Assembly: GCA_050084515.1 (NCBI GenBank)
Contig: CM114273.1
Span: 27,590,001-27,654,000 of the forward strand
Source: Blasia pusilla
Lineage: Eukaryota > Marchantiophyta > Marchantiopsida > Blasiales
Reading direction: 5' to 3'
DNA length: 64,000 bases
A model generated the notes under the pieces. The model was not told the DNA's origin, made no database searches, and saw only the letters and a program-made list of their open reading frames with translations. This document shows positions 21,131 through 33,052 of this stretch, one piece after another (position 1 is the first letter of the stretch; every line of letters begins with the position of its first letter). The position numbers were made by a program, and so were the translations under genes.

Positions 21131-24100
21131 ATGGAGTCTCTTACTGTGTGTGGATCCATGAGGGCGATGCCAGGATTTGGTGGAGCTTCCCCCTTACGGC
21201 AAATACTCCGCAATTCGCCGCGCCATGTGGCTTCAGGAAGTCTCCTCGTGCGAGCTGTCAGTATGGAGACAAAACCTGCAACTGGGAGTCGTGCCCGTCG
21301 TGAACAGAATGTGTCCGGCGAATTTTTCGTTGGTAAGTTCTCATTCACTGACTGATTGCCTATCCTATTTCCGACTTAGTTCGTTTAATCCCAAGCTTCA
21401 ATCTCAATTGGCCTCTGTTTTCGTTCCTCCTCGACAAGGCTTTCAGCATAACTATTTGGAATCCGAGTCAGAGAAAGAATGTCATAGCGCATCTTATTCT
21501 TCTCGTGACTGTTCGCTCATCGAGCCCTCACCAAACAGAGAGGGCTGCTTCTTAAAGTTGTTACACAGATTATGAGCTGAACCATGTTTAATTTTAAGTG
21601 GAGAGGTATTATTGGATTTCAAGTCAGGGCTCATAATCGTCTGAACAAATGATGATAGTTTTTTTTTGTTGGGCGATGTAGTTGTGCTTTTCTATTTATC
21701 ATTTTGATACATCTAAATTGAGCAAGCCTTGCAGGGAGTTTATGCCAGTCGTTGTGTTTGAATACTTTGAAAAACAATAAAACTTCACTCATTTCCATTT
21801 GCATTCACATATCTGCTACAGTGTATTACTGTTGAGTTAACATTTTCACTACTCGGAGTGACTTTTGCGCCACTGGGGATTTTAAGTTGAACCTCAAGTA
21901 CCAGATCAATTCCACAATTCCAGTTCGATTTGACAGATTCGTCTTCCCGAGAGCCCGCTGATCCATTCAAGAATTCACAGAAAGCATTTCGGAAATTGAA
22001 TGTAGGAAGGGAAAATTTCAACTTTACAGCACGAGCAGCGTATCAAGCCCTAGAAGTTGGCAGAAAGGTTATGTCGATTTCTGTTGTCATATCTAAATTA
22101 TGATCAAATGCCCAACTTACTGACACGGATGTTCGTGCGGAATTTGTCAGATCGGAAATGCATTGACTGTGATACGTGTCGGTGGATGGCCCCAGTGAGT
22201 ACCACCGTTCTCCCTCGCGAGAGCAGTTTCAATTGATGGTGCAAAAAAGGCTACGTATGATGTCTTGATTGTGGTCAACACTAGTATGCAGAATTGCTGT
22301 GGTCAGGAATCCCTCTATATTGGGACCAGAGACTTCGTTTCAAATCGTGTTCACTTTCACAAATTTTAAAGCTTCCGGAGTTAAGCTTGCACCTAAGTTT
22401 GATACTTCCCTTATCATTCACAGGAGGTCTTTTCTGCAGTCGATGGCCAGTCTGCAGTGTATCACCAACCCGCCACACCCGACGAAAGGTTGGCAGCGTT
22501 GCAGGTTAGCTTTTGACACGAGATCTGATATTGGTATGAAGTAACAGAGAACGAGTGGTCTGATAGTAGTGACTTGCAACTCGTAAATTGTCTAGTTTCT
22601 CAATGTGCCTTGAGTTTGACAGGAGTACCACTTACGACAAGTCATCGTTCTAGCCTCCCTGATTTTCTTGGAGTGAGGGCATAGAATTACGACTGACAGT
22701 CAAATCAAATATCAGACTTTCAAATAAGTTCACCTGTTTTTTTTTGGAAACTCCCTCTGATCCTCATCCTCTCATTAGAAGATAGAGGAGTCGAGGTTTA
22801 TCGATGTGCTTTGTATCAGCTTTGTTCACATTATTCTGAGGGATAACAAATGACGTTCGGTTACAGGCGTTACTGTCATGTCCTACAGCTTCCATACACA
22901 CTGTGACACCTCCTAAGGATATACGTGAAGCTCAAAACTCCTTCCCCATCCCTGTTGATCCTCACAACGTGCCGGTAAGCTGAATATTTAGATATTTATT
23001 CTTATCCTGATTTTGAGATGCAACTCTATCATCAATTGCTTGTTGTTTTACCGAATCGCGTGGAGAAAATAATTGGTGAATCTCCTCATAAGCAAGATAA
23101 TATTGGAAAGACTGTAGTAACATGTTTTTCAGCTGATAAGGAACTTAGATTTGTCTTCATTGATGCCGTGTCAATGACATAGCTATTAACTACGGGATGA
23201 TATATGTGAATTCCTTCCCGTCATTTAAGCAAAGCTCCACACTTCTAAATACATCTTTTCAGGGAATCTACGACTGCGGATATCATTCTGAGCGATCCTT
23301 TGGTGCGACGTCTTATTTTATAACTCGACCCGATGGCAACATTCTTGTTGACAGGTTTTCTTTCACTCTATCTCACTTCTGCATTCATGTCATTTGAGAA
23401 TAAGCATCAGATCTTGGACTTGTCAATCAGAAAGATTATTCAGGTGTATATCATAAACAGAACAAGAGTGAAGACCCAAATCAGGATCGTGACTAGAGAC
23501 ATGGACGTATGACGTCTCTTTCTTAGATAATGAGTCTCGGAGTGAGGCTTTACAAATTCCAACCCTGAACTCTGATAAGCTTATGTACCCTTTAGTGTTA
23601 TGACCGTAGTGTGTGTTGGTTGGTGCTGCAGTCCTCGATATAATGAGAAATTGGCCCAGCGCTTGGATGAGTTGGGTGGTGTTCGCTACATGTTTCTCAC
23701 ACACATGTACGTACTCGTCGTCCGGACCCTCCAATTAGACACCTTATTGATTTTTTCATTGCATTTGAGAGGCTTAACATGCCGACCAGACAGTTCTGAA
23801 CAAGTAAGCGTTCGGACACATGCGCAGCGATGATGTTGCAGATCACAAAAAATGGCAGTCTCGATTCAACTGTGAGAGGATTTTACACTCAAAGGAGGTT
23901 AGACGTCTTAACGATCTGCGAATAGGATTGTTATGACAAGTCCATCTAAACTTCCAGAGGTGCTACCCTTGACAACTAGTATACAAAGATCGAACGTCCA
24001 AAATAAGCCTTAATAAATGAAGAGATTAACTTAGATGAATACAGTAGCAAATTTTTAAAAATGCAGACCCTACTTATTTTCCCGATCCCACTGTCAATTT

Positions 24101-25539
24101 TCACAATGAAGAGACATTCTTAACAGGTTGATGTTTCAGTCGCTTCTAAATTCTTATGCTCGTTTACAGTTTGAAGATCAGTCAAAGTCCGCTGGATTTG
24201 TATGCGAGGTGCTTGTTGTTCAGTCAACTAGCAAAGTGCAGATTCGCAGAATGGTTTTATCGTCCTCCTTAAGTGTGACATGTAAACCACCGGAGATTCT
24301 TGCCTAGTACCACTGCAATGCCGGCTAGGCTTACCATGCCTGACAATTTACTCTTACACTGGCGAGAAACAATGGCACTAAGTGGTCACATCAGATCTGC
24401 AAGAGCTGGTCCTCATTTGTTCACAATTGTATGTGTTTCTCATACAACTGTGAATTTATGAAGTTGTTATTGAGTAGAGAATTTCGGTTGTGGCAGGTGG
24501 ATCCAGGTACCGTCGATGTGGAAACGAAGTTGGAAGGTGAAGGACCTTGGTATATAGGATCGGATGTAAAACTTATCTTCACTCCTGGCCATTCACAGGT
24601 ATTTGTATGAGACGAGACACTTGGTTGGCGAGGTTTGAAGGTTTCCTGCTGCAACGAAAATGCTCTGATAAACCTGATGAAGCTAACGTGACGGGAATCT
24701 ACTGGATGGGCTTTGTGTAGCATTTGCTTGGTTCCTAAGAGGCTAATGTTTCATCCCAGTAATACTAAAACGAGGTAGGGCTTGACTCTTATTTGACAGG
24801 GTCACGTGGTCCTTCTCAAAGATAAGAAAGCGTTATTTACAGGAGACCATCTTGATGCATCTGCAGATGGTGAACTTTCTTTTTCGAAGTTATACAATTC
24901 TTACTCTGGTGAGTCCTCACAGTGCAAACTTGAATTGCACACTCTGACTTGGGCTCGTAGAAAGAACTAGTGTGCCCCTAGAGTGAGTTTTCATCGTACC
25001 ACGGCCATCTTTGAAAGTCGCAGGAGTTCAAGAAGATTGGTAGTTCTTCAATGTCGACGGTCAACTAGAAATTTGAAATTTGTGGAAATCATAGTTGTAA
25101 GGGTAAAGTTTCGAAATTGATAGAAAGAAGACATGAGAATTAGTGGGACTGACTGACTGAATGATATATGGACTCAATCGTGTGTGACTTCCAGTACAAG
25201 TACAAGTAGACAGCATTGAGCGTCTTATTCACGAAGACTTTGTCTGGGTATTACCAGGTGAGCTTATGTTCTTGCTTCTTCAACATGGTCTGCCTTGATA
25301 AGCAAGAGCAGAAGCACCTTTTTACAATTCCTCATTCTAAGTGGGTGCTATTCGGTTTTCGAATTGCAAAGGAAGTGAAGAAAATCAGTGAGAACATGTC
25401 CTCTTTGTAGCAGCTGAGTGAGCTCTTGTCTCTTGCAGGGCATTGGCGAAGACACAAGTTCCAGAATGTTGAAGAGAAGAACCGTACCCTTGCAGATTTC
25501 GTCGCCAAAGAGAGGGCTTACTCGGTTGCAGAGCATTGA
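21131..25539 (+). CDS. Chloroplast-type metallo-beta-lactamase-fold protein with ferredoxin-like Cys motif, 11 exons
   Basis: Exons: 21131-21332, 22151-22194, 22424-22504, 22867-22974, 23263-23354, 23632-23706, 23828-23897, 24497-24598, 24800-24908, 25195-25257 and 25439-25539. All introns are GT-AG and phases agree, giving 348 residues. Residues 1-60 look like a plastid transit peptide (Ser/Arg-rich, few acids). CIDCDTC at 71-77 and CP at 114-115 form the CxxCxxC..CP pattern of a single 4Fe-4S ferredoxin-like site. The MBL fold follows: SFGATSY and GNILVD near 157-175, LTHIDDVADH at 198-207, FTPGH at 252-256, LFTGDH, and VLPGH near the end. The usual HxHxDH is changed to HxDDVADH, as I recall for the plant family represented by Arabidopsis AT4G33540. 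The enzymatic substrate is unknown. I chose ATG 21131 because the frame upstream has only a GTG. No damage is seen, and it is the best-supported host gene here. Confidence 0.9.
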
Positions 25540-26463
25540 ATTTACAGGGTGGATTTCATACTCTGACTTATGTGTTGCAAGAAGAAAGTGAAGTTCAACC
25601 CCTAGTCACTAGGATCGAGAGTCGCCACAACACCTATACACTACTTTTTGTTTGGGTTTCAATGCTAATGTGGGCTATCACATGAAGTGGTGGAACAGAA
25701 AGAGGGCTTCTAAGTTCTGTACGAATTTGTAAATATGAAAATAAGTTCACTTTTCTTTCTGTGGAATTACGCTCCAATTGTAGACCTCAAGCTCCACTTT
25801 GACACTTATATGGCATTCTTGTGATCAATTTCCTTTTTCGTCTTCGAGAATCTCATTAACTTATGGTAGGGTACCATGCAGGTAATCTAGGATAGGATAT
25901 GATAGGAGTAGAAACTTCTAATGCTTAGGTTTGGACCCTCCAAGGAACTAGGTGTGTAGGTAAATTTGGACTTTACGCCAAGCGTTGTCTTTGATTGAAG
26001 GTCATAGACACAAGCGAAACAATCTTGTTATGGGCCATCTAGAGAGAAATGTAATGGTAACATAATCCATGTACGAAGGTAAAATGAGTTTATGGTTCTA
26101 AAGTTGGACGTTTTCTTGGACCATCCACTTCCATGAAGTTGAGCTTTGTGTATAGTTTGGGGTCACTTCTCAATCCAATTCAACTGAGGCTTTAATGGCA
26201 GAATATTCAAAGCAGTTTCTTGTACATTATGATAGAATTTGTATCACCAAATGTGTTTTAATTGTCCTAAACAATTGTGGTTCCCAATTATGTAAACTTA
26301 ATGACATGATTGTGTATAATACAAATTTAAATGGTGGGATGACCTTTAATTAGTACTTGAAATTACTAATGCACACTTATGCATACTATTAAAATAATGA
26401 TGGTGAATCAAAGATAATTTCTAAATCCATAGAAGATTTTATGCTACCTTCAAAACTGTTCAT
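25540..26463. other. Intergenic region downstream of the MBL gene
   Basis: 3' UTR and AT-rich intergenic DNA. No frame has recognisable domains and no repeat family could be assigned. Confidence 0.5.
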
Positions 26464-26577
26464 GATTATCCTAAGGTTATGTTTGGTAACTCCCTATAAT
26501 TGCTTTATGAACTTTTTCTTGATTATCCTAAGGTTATGTTTGGTAACTCCCTATAATTGGTTTATGAACTTTTTCTT
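26464..26577 (+). repeat. 57-bp tandem duplication
   Basis: Two head-to-tail copies, 26464-26520 and 26521-26577, begin 'gattatcctaaggttatg' and end 'gaactttttctt'. They differ by a single base (ttgctttatg against ttggtttatg), so the duplication is recent. Confidence 0.9.
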
Positions 26578-26781
26578 GTCTTTTCTATTTCAAAAAATAG
26601 ACTAAAATATCGTCTATTATGTCAAGAATAACAAAAACTTGTGTTAAAAATTATTTGCTCTTTTGTCAAAACTAAAAAGTTGATTATTATAGAAAAATTA
26701 ACCCTTCGATTCTTGTAACGGGGTAATGTAAGAAAATGAAACCAGATTTGGGGATGTAGATCCTAATTTTGAGTAAATTTT

Positions 26782-27313
26782 TGGAGAGACATGTCACGAC
26801 TACTAGGATAGATTGGTGGGATCTAGCCGAGTGTTTGCACGAGTAGTGGAGGAGAAGCCTAGGAGGTCGAGGATGACCTGTTGAGGCCCCAGGGAAACCT
26901 GAGAGAGCAGCTTTCCCTTTCGTTTCGGCTCATTTGGAGCCATATTGAAAATTTTACTATTTTAGGTAAGTACCATTTTATGTATATAATTGAAGTTCTA
27001 TTTTTGGTAAGTGATCCTTGACCTCCTACATCAGGTCAAGAGCCAAGGAGGTGACTTGGGAGAATAGGTTACCATGGAGAGAGAGTTTGGGAGAGGGGAG
27101 GGGTATACCTCAAGGAGAGAGAGCTTTGAGAGCTCATTCTCTCTTTGTTGAACCTCTTCGCATGAGGCGGCGGAATATGGTCTTGCTTGCCTTGTGTGTG
27201 TAACCCAAGCCTCTCATTAGGAGACTGAGTTTGGTTTAACATTGAGAGAGACATGTGAGAGTGCACACATGTGAGAACTATGGTGTTGTGAGAGAGATTG
27301 GATCTTACTTTAC
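26782..27313 (+). repeat. 5' LTR of the DNMT-gypsy element
   Basis: It aligns from TGTCACGACTACTAGGATAG with 36036 onward, and its end (..gagagattggatctta) with 49206-49220. It starts TGGAGA, like the 3' LTR at 35909, but lacks ~120 bp that the 3' LTR has between GGAGA and GACATGTCAC. It therefore carries an internal deletion near its start. Confidence 0.8.
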
Positions 27314-28933
27314 AAAGAGAGAATGAGAGAGTCAGAGAGCTTCATGGGGGAGTTTGCTGGTCACTCGTTGTTTTTGCAGGTTGGGGACCGTGTTCCCCGT
27401 TCAGCGGCTCATGGGAGTGCTCACCGGAGCAAGGGCTGCTTTGATTGTTCTTTGCATTTGCCGATTTTTCGTGTAGAAGAGTGGCGCACGGAAGCGCTGC
27501 CCAATTTTTGATAGGGATTGATTATGGGGGCGGGTTGCCCTATGTCGGTGCTCTCGGGAGCACCATGTAGCTTGCTGATTTGTATTTTTACACGTTTTAC
27601 ATTTTCGTTGGGAGAAATCTGGCCGGTAGCGCTGCCGAATTTTTTGTAAGAGAAAGAGACATTGGGCTTTACAGCAGTCCCGTCCGTTTTTACTGGAATG
27701 TCTAATTCCAAATATTTTTTGACATTGTTGTAGATCTTGAAGCTGTGCACGTTGTGCAACAAACACTGCACAATTTGGAGTTTTGAGTAAAAAGTTAGGA
27801 TCAATCTTGCAAAACTGCTGTTGCTAGACGATTTTTAGGGTTAAATTGTTCAAACCCTAAACTAGCGGCCACGCCAGCGGTGGCCATCGCCGTCATAGTC
27901 ACCGTCATCGTCAATGGTCAGCCATCACTGTCAACGGTCCACTGGCCACCGTCGGATGTTGCCGTTGCCCAGCGTTGCTCAGAGTTGCATTCGGCCGTTG
28001 TCCATCCTTTGCTTGCCATTGTCCCCATTACAAAGTGGAGGGTCTTCCACGACCACCGTTGATTCTCTGACTTGCGCCGCCACCACGTACTTTGGTTTGG
28101 TCGCCACCATCATCGTAGTTTTTTCATCAACCAGTGATGGTAGATGACCTCCGGTTATGGTGTTTGAGTTTTGATTTCATGCTGCTATGTTGTGATTGGT
28201 AGCCGCTCGATGACGATCGAGTATCGTGCCGTGACGCTCGTAGCTACAATGTGCCGCCGATTGTTGCGCCGTGCCGCTCGTGGCCACAACGCACCGTCTC
28301 GATCGCGGAGTCGCACCGTCTTTGTGGAGCAGAGTGTGGGTTTATTGTTGATTGAGGAGGGTATGCCACCGAGTGCCGCATCCCACCATCGAGGACCGTG
28401 CCGTTCGTAGCCGTTATGTGCCGCTTGCAACACTGCACTGTCCATCGAGGAGTTTTGAGCAGCGTCAGTATGGGAGGAGTGTGACTTGCTGGTTGGAGGA
28501 GTTGTCTCCACGACCGAGTTGGGGTCGAGATTTGCAGTTGATGAGGAGCGACATCGACATGTGTTCATGTTACCCATTCTGGTCCCTTACCTTGCACGCA
28601 TGAGGGATTCTGGGATTTGGGTAGTTTATTTGGGGATATTGGGTTGTATGGATGCTGAGAGCATCATTTATGTATGTGATTTAGGGGACATAGACCTGTG
28701 TGGGATGTTCGGAGTCGAGGGTAGGTTGTCGATGAGATGATAGCCTCGTCGATTTGCCGCACCACGCCGCTTGTTGCCGCATATTACACGTCTCGGGGAG
28801 GGAGAGTGTAGATCGAGTACCGCATATTTGGGATGAGTGATTGAGGGATTACTCGCGAGATTGAGAGTGATCGTGTGAGAGGGGCACGAGGGCCATCACG
28901 GCGTCCTTTCAAGATTTTGAGAGGTGAGGTAGT
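27314..28933 (+). other. 5' internal leader of the DNMT-gypsy element
   Basis: About 1.6 kb lie between the LTR and gag. A GC-rich part (27860-28460) has many GCCGTTG/GTCGCC repeats, and frames on both strands have stops. No primer-binding site could be recognised with confidence after the LTR. No gene is called. Confidence 0.5.
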
Positions 28934-30130
28934 GGACCTGAGAGTAGTTTTGGAGGGTTTACCCGGAGTGGTGCGAGGTTTCGAGAGTCTCCACGTGAGA
29001 GACCACCTCGATCTCCTTCTGTGTCGTATTCATACAAGGGGGAGCGTGTAGAGGAGTGTGTTAGTGATCCACCGTACACATTGAGTGGTCCTACCAGTTT
29101 GGCGTACGAGATGGACGACCGGGGTAGGGGATCGCATAGGTTTTTAGGTGCTGTAGGCACCATAGAGCTACACGACTTCATTGCGGAGTTCATGAGTTGG
29201 TGTGACTCACAGCGGGCTAGGAACTCTAGAGAGTTCAACCCGTTTACAACATGGAACGGTATGTTCCAACATTTAGAGGGAGCACCCATGGACGATTACC
29301 ATGAGTTCTCCCACACATATGCCCAGGAGATTGAGGCATGGCGACTCTACTACGACCCACACTATGTGTCATGGACGGAGCCGTTCCTAGATGAGGAGGA
29401 GGAGTCAGGAGAGGTTACTTCCTCTTCCACTAGTGATGTTTTAGGAGGGATCACTTGCACTAGAGCAGTTGCACTGTCTAGTCGGATTCGTCCCAAGTTC
29501 AACCCCATGGTTGAGTTTTTTGTTGAGTTGAGGGTGAGCTACCAAGGGGTATGGACGGAGAAGTTGCGGAGCATCCATGACTTCCAGAGGCGCTTGGGTG
29601 AGAGTTTGCGTGAGGCTTATACTCGCTTGCGCCGATTGATCAACGTCACTAAGGGGTGACAGAGGCTCAGGCTATCCAGTCATGGTAAGCGATGGAACAC
29701 CTCCCCTACGTTGAGAGATGTTTTTAGGACCGCCAAGAATATTGAGCGTGACATGGCGGAGGAGAGCGTAACCACCATGGGTTCACGATTGTCTGCACCA
29801 CCTGTGCATCAACGTGGACTCCGAGATAGGTCGATTGTGGCACCACGAGCTCAGGGAGGATACCGAGAGGCCGTGCCAGAGAGACCTGTGCCTTCGTATG
29901 CGGCTCAGCAGCAACCGCCTACTATTACTTGTTGGTCATGTGGTGGAGCCCATCATCACCGCGATTGCACTCGTCAAGGTCATGGACGTGAGCCTCAGCA
30001 TGGAGGAGGAGATGGTGTTGCCATAGGAGGTTATCAATGTGACTATTGTCAAAGGTATGGTCATACACGCGCAAGGTGTTTCATTTACATCCTAAATTAC
30101 GTCCGGATCGAGGGACAGAGAGGGCACTAG
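28934..30130 (+). pseudogene. Gag of the DNMT-gypsy element
   Basis: An Arg/Ser-rich leader (FTRSGARFRESPRERPPRSP) precedes the capsid-like region 29021-29659, which has FNPFTTWNGMFQHLEG and LRVSYQGVWTEKLRSIHDF. A stop at 29657 follows LINVTKG. The frame shifts and continues at 29711 with RDVFRTAKNIERDMAEE. It then reaches two CCHC-type knuckles: CWSCGGAHHHRDC (slightly irregular spacing) and CDYCQRYGHTRARC (canonical CX2CX4HX4C) at about 29930-30085. The product would package element RNA. This copy has at least one stop and one frameshift. No ATG lies near the start of the long frame. Confidence 0.7.
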
Positions 30131-30289
30131 AGCGAGTAGCCGGTCCGGGTGGGCCTAGAGATCGTGCACCATGTGGTCCTGTTGGGGGACGAGGAGCTAG
30201 AGTTGCCCGATAGGGTGGTGGAGCTGCCCGTGGAGGAGGTAGAGTCCCACCACCTAGACGCGTCGAGGGAGATGCCGGGCGTGAGGCTA

Positions 30290-31480
30290 GGATGGTTGCT
30301 CAGATACATCAACTACAAGAGCAGATTGCCGCTATGGCATTGAGATTACCCGATGTCGGATCCGTGGTATCGACATCATATGGAGCAGCCAAAGATATGA
30401 AGGATCCTGGTTGGATGTGCAAGGTTGCCCAGATGGAGGCAGCCATAGTTGTGACGTATGGAGCAGCCGCAGAGTTGGATCCACAGCGAGGGGAAGCCAG
30501 GAAACAGACTAGGCTTCCTCAATCTTTCACATTATCTGAGGCGATGAGGACCCCATCGATGGATCCTGATCAGAATTCGTGGAGATTTGGTGATGTTGTT
30601 TGTGTGTAGGCACGGAGGGCGATGGGAGTAGTGAGTGCAACAACTCCTATTGTTGATACTCAAGAGGGGCATGTGTCGAGCATGTTGTTGGGGAAGGCCA
30701 CCATTGTGTACCGCACCCCTTTATTTTCTGCTTCCGATGTTATGACGTTGGGGGGTACGCCTGCCGAGGCTTTTCAGCTGGCCGCTACGCTATGTGAGCG
30801 TGGAGTTGGAGTTCCTCCATCACGTTCAGAGGTGATTGTAGAGGAGGTGATGGACCTGCCCTTGGAGCGGATGTTCGGGCCGTCCACGTCAGATTCATGG
30901 CAGGCTGCGGCTGCTAGGATGGCGGAGATGCCCGCTAGACCCGCGATAGAGCATGCCATGGCTTCTAATGGTGTTGTGTTGCTGGATAACCGAGGAGAGT
31001 TCTTCCAGTTGGTGAGTCCCGGAGGTAGAGCTTTTAGTCCGCAGCGCGTCTTGTTGGATTCAGGAGCGCAATCCTTGATGTTGGGGAAAGCGTCATTCAG
31101 AGGATTGGGCTTGAAGAGAGCCGATGTGGAGCGTTGTCCATTCCGGATACAGACATCCTTGGGTGGAGGGAGTACCACATAGTATATCACCCGACAGGAG
31201 GTCGTGGTGAGGATTCGCCCGGGACATCCTAGAGATGAGTCTGTGGTGCGAGCCAAGGCGATAGTGACTGATGGAGAGTCCTACGACGTCTTGGTTGGTG
31301 GAGCAGTGTTATACCCGATGGGGTTTTCCTTGGATTACTGGGAGGAGTCAGTATCCTACAGACCAGGATGGCAGTCAAGTGATGGTTCCTTTAGCTCATT
31401 ATCCGTTCAATTCACAAGTGCAGTGATCGAGCAACGGCCAAGAGAGATGGCGACCTTAGCAGCAATGCCATCACTTGGCC
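30290..31480 (+). pseudogene. Linker and aspartic protease of the DNMT-gypsy element
   Basis: 30292-30609 (VAQIHQLQEQIAAMALRLP) and 30622-31182 are linker, rich in Ala, Met and Glu. The retroviral-type protease starts near 31040 with VLLDSGAQSLMLG, which holds the DSG catalytic triad with the family's following hydrophobic stretch. It continues after a TAG at 31180 with RIRPGHPRDESVVRAKAIV and ESYDVLVGGAVLY, the usual second half of the fold. The enzyme would cleave the polyprotein. Here it is interrupted by stops. Confidence 0.7.
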
Positions 31481-31487
31481 TAGTGAT

Positions 31488-32790
31488 TTGATTGAGGGAC
31501 ATGTCCATGTAGAGGATACTCCCGTTCCTGACATTTCTATAGAGAGGAGTGTTATGGTAGCCGCATTATTCCGTGGAGGAGAGGTGCCGCTGTGGGGCTC
31601 GACTGAGGAGCTTCGACGATTGGCAGATGAGCACGTGCAAACCGCGTGGAGCGAGGCGATTGCACCGGAGCGTGACAGGTCTGAGGAACCCAAGGTAGCA
31701 GGGAGTGCTATGATGACACCCTTGGATACCACACCCATTGTGTGGTGTACCCCGGAGGAGGGTATTTGAGTGTTAGATCTCTTTGGAGGGATTAGCATCG
31801 GGTTAGCTGCTCTTTTGCAAGCAAGAGTGCAAGTATAGTAGTACTTGTATGTGGAGAGTGATGATGTTGCGAGGCGCGTCTCACTACAACATGTGGCATA
31901 GTTACGCCTACGTGTTTGCGACTTATTGTCTGCGTCCATAGTACAAGGATTCTAGAGTTCCCTATCGAGGGATATTTCGTTGCTGGGGGCGCAAGACTTA
32001 GAGCGGCTAGGGACCATTGATTTGGTCATTGCCGGTTGGCCATGTGAGGGCCAATCAAGTGCTGGATGAGGCAGCTGGTTGGCTGACACTCGGCCCAGGT
32101 TGTTTTGGGAGATGTTGAGGGTCTTACAACAGTTGCAAGAGCACCAGTCTCGTTCTCCAGCCTACATTCTGGAGAATGTGCCGATCTTAGGAGACTCCAT
32201 GTCACGAATGGTGACGAGTGCTCATCAAGTGCGTGACTGGATTGGCCTAGCAGTGTTCTTGGATGCGGTGAGTGTAGGTTCTAGAGCCCATCGCACGCGT
32301 CTATGGTGGACCAACTTGGTGCCCCATGCGGTGTTACGGAGGGCGTATGCGAGAGTGGAGAGCCCCTCCTATTTGTTAGTGGATTCCATTATGGATCCAG
32401 GTTGTCGCTCACAGGCAGTGAGGCACGATGATAGACCACCGTTGACTGTGGACAACAGGGTAGGCAAGCCGCGGGCAACCTTTCCCATGTTTGTAAATTT
32501 TCCCGCTTCCTATGTATACAAGGAGGCTGGTCCTAGCTTGGTTTGGGATGACCACATTCAGAGGTTGGTGGAGCCCAACGCCGACAGAGAGAGCGGGCAA
32601 TGGGATTTCCCTCAGGAGTGAAGGCACTACCGTCAGTATCATAGGCATCACGATGCCATGTCTTGGGTCAGATGATGGACCTGAACTACTGGACATGGAT
32701 CTTCAGCTTGGGAGTGGCTGAGCAACGTCAGATGAAATCGGGACAGATCACAGCGGTTGCGTTGGTGAGCCCCATGCCTACCAAGACAGT
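31488..32790 (+). pseudogene. C5 cytosine DNA methyltransferase domain inside the gypsy pol
   Basis: One frame carries the ordered motifs. They are I (VLDLFGGISIGLAALLQA, 31770), II (YLYVESDDVARRV, 31842), IV with the catalytic Pro-Cys (IDLVIAGWPCEGQSSAG, 32016-32066), VI (YILENVP, 32163), VIII (SRAHRTRLWWTNL, 32280-32320) and IX/X (ERAMGFPSGV near 32590, then LGQMMDLNYWTW). Motif VIII resembles DNMT3/DRM-type enzymes. The usual GxPC is GWPC. Stops lie at 31767, 31836, 31839, 31899, 31953 and 32067, and a 2-bp shift in 'agagag' near 32585 precedes motif IX. The domain sits between protease and RT. Its probable role, if intact, is to methylate DNA, perhaps the element's own copies. Retrotransposon-encoded DNMTs have been reported in a few eukaryotes, as I recall including charophyte algae and dinoflagellates. 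Confidence 0.85.
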
Positions 32791-33052
32791 GGAGGCAGTG
32801 GCTGGGGACGAGACCCGAGGAGATCGACACACCAGGGGAGATCGGGAGAGACATCCTTGGACTTCTTGGGATGTTTTGCAGGTCCGCCCGGAGATAATAG
32901 CCACAACATCGAGTGTGGTTTCAGGCACTCCATGTGGAGGAGATCAGAGTTTGCAGTTGGCTGCAGGAGAGCGGTCGAGTGTTGTTGTTCGAGACGGGGT
33001 AGCACCATAGCAACCATCGATACCCGCGCCGGAGAGTCCTATCATAGTCACG

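Noticed and set aside
27860-28460. Imprinted or regulatory CpG-island-like region
   Set aside because: GC-rich composition is explained by the repetitive retrotransposon leader, and no gene start is nearby.
28185-28577. Minus-strand 130-codon ORF in the gypsy leader
   Set aside because: It lies antisense in a GC-rich, repetitive leader, and shows no domain or splice signals. Probably a shadow of composition bias.
30774-31256. Minus-strand 160-codon ORF
   Set aside because: Antisense to the gypsy linker and protease; the sense strand has the DSG protease motif.
31770-32621. Host DNMT/DRM gene with an independent origin
   Set aside because: The domain is collinear with the protease and RT of the same element, with no introns or separate promoter.
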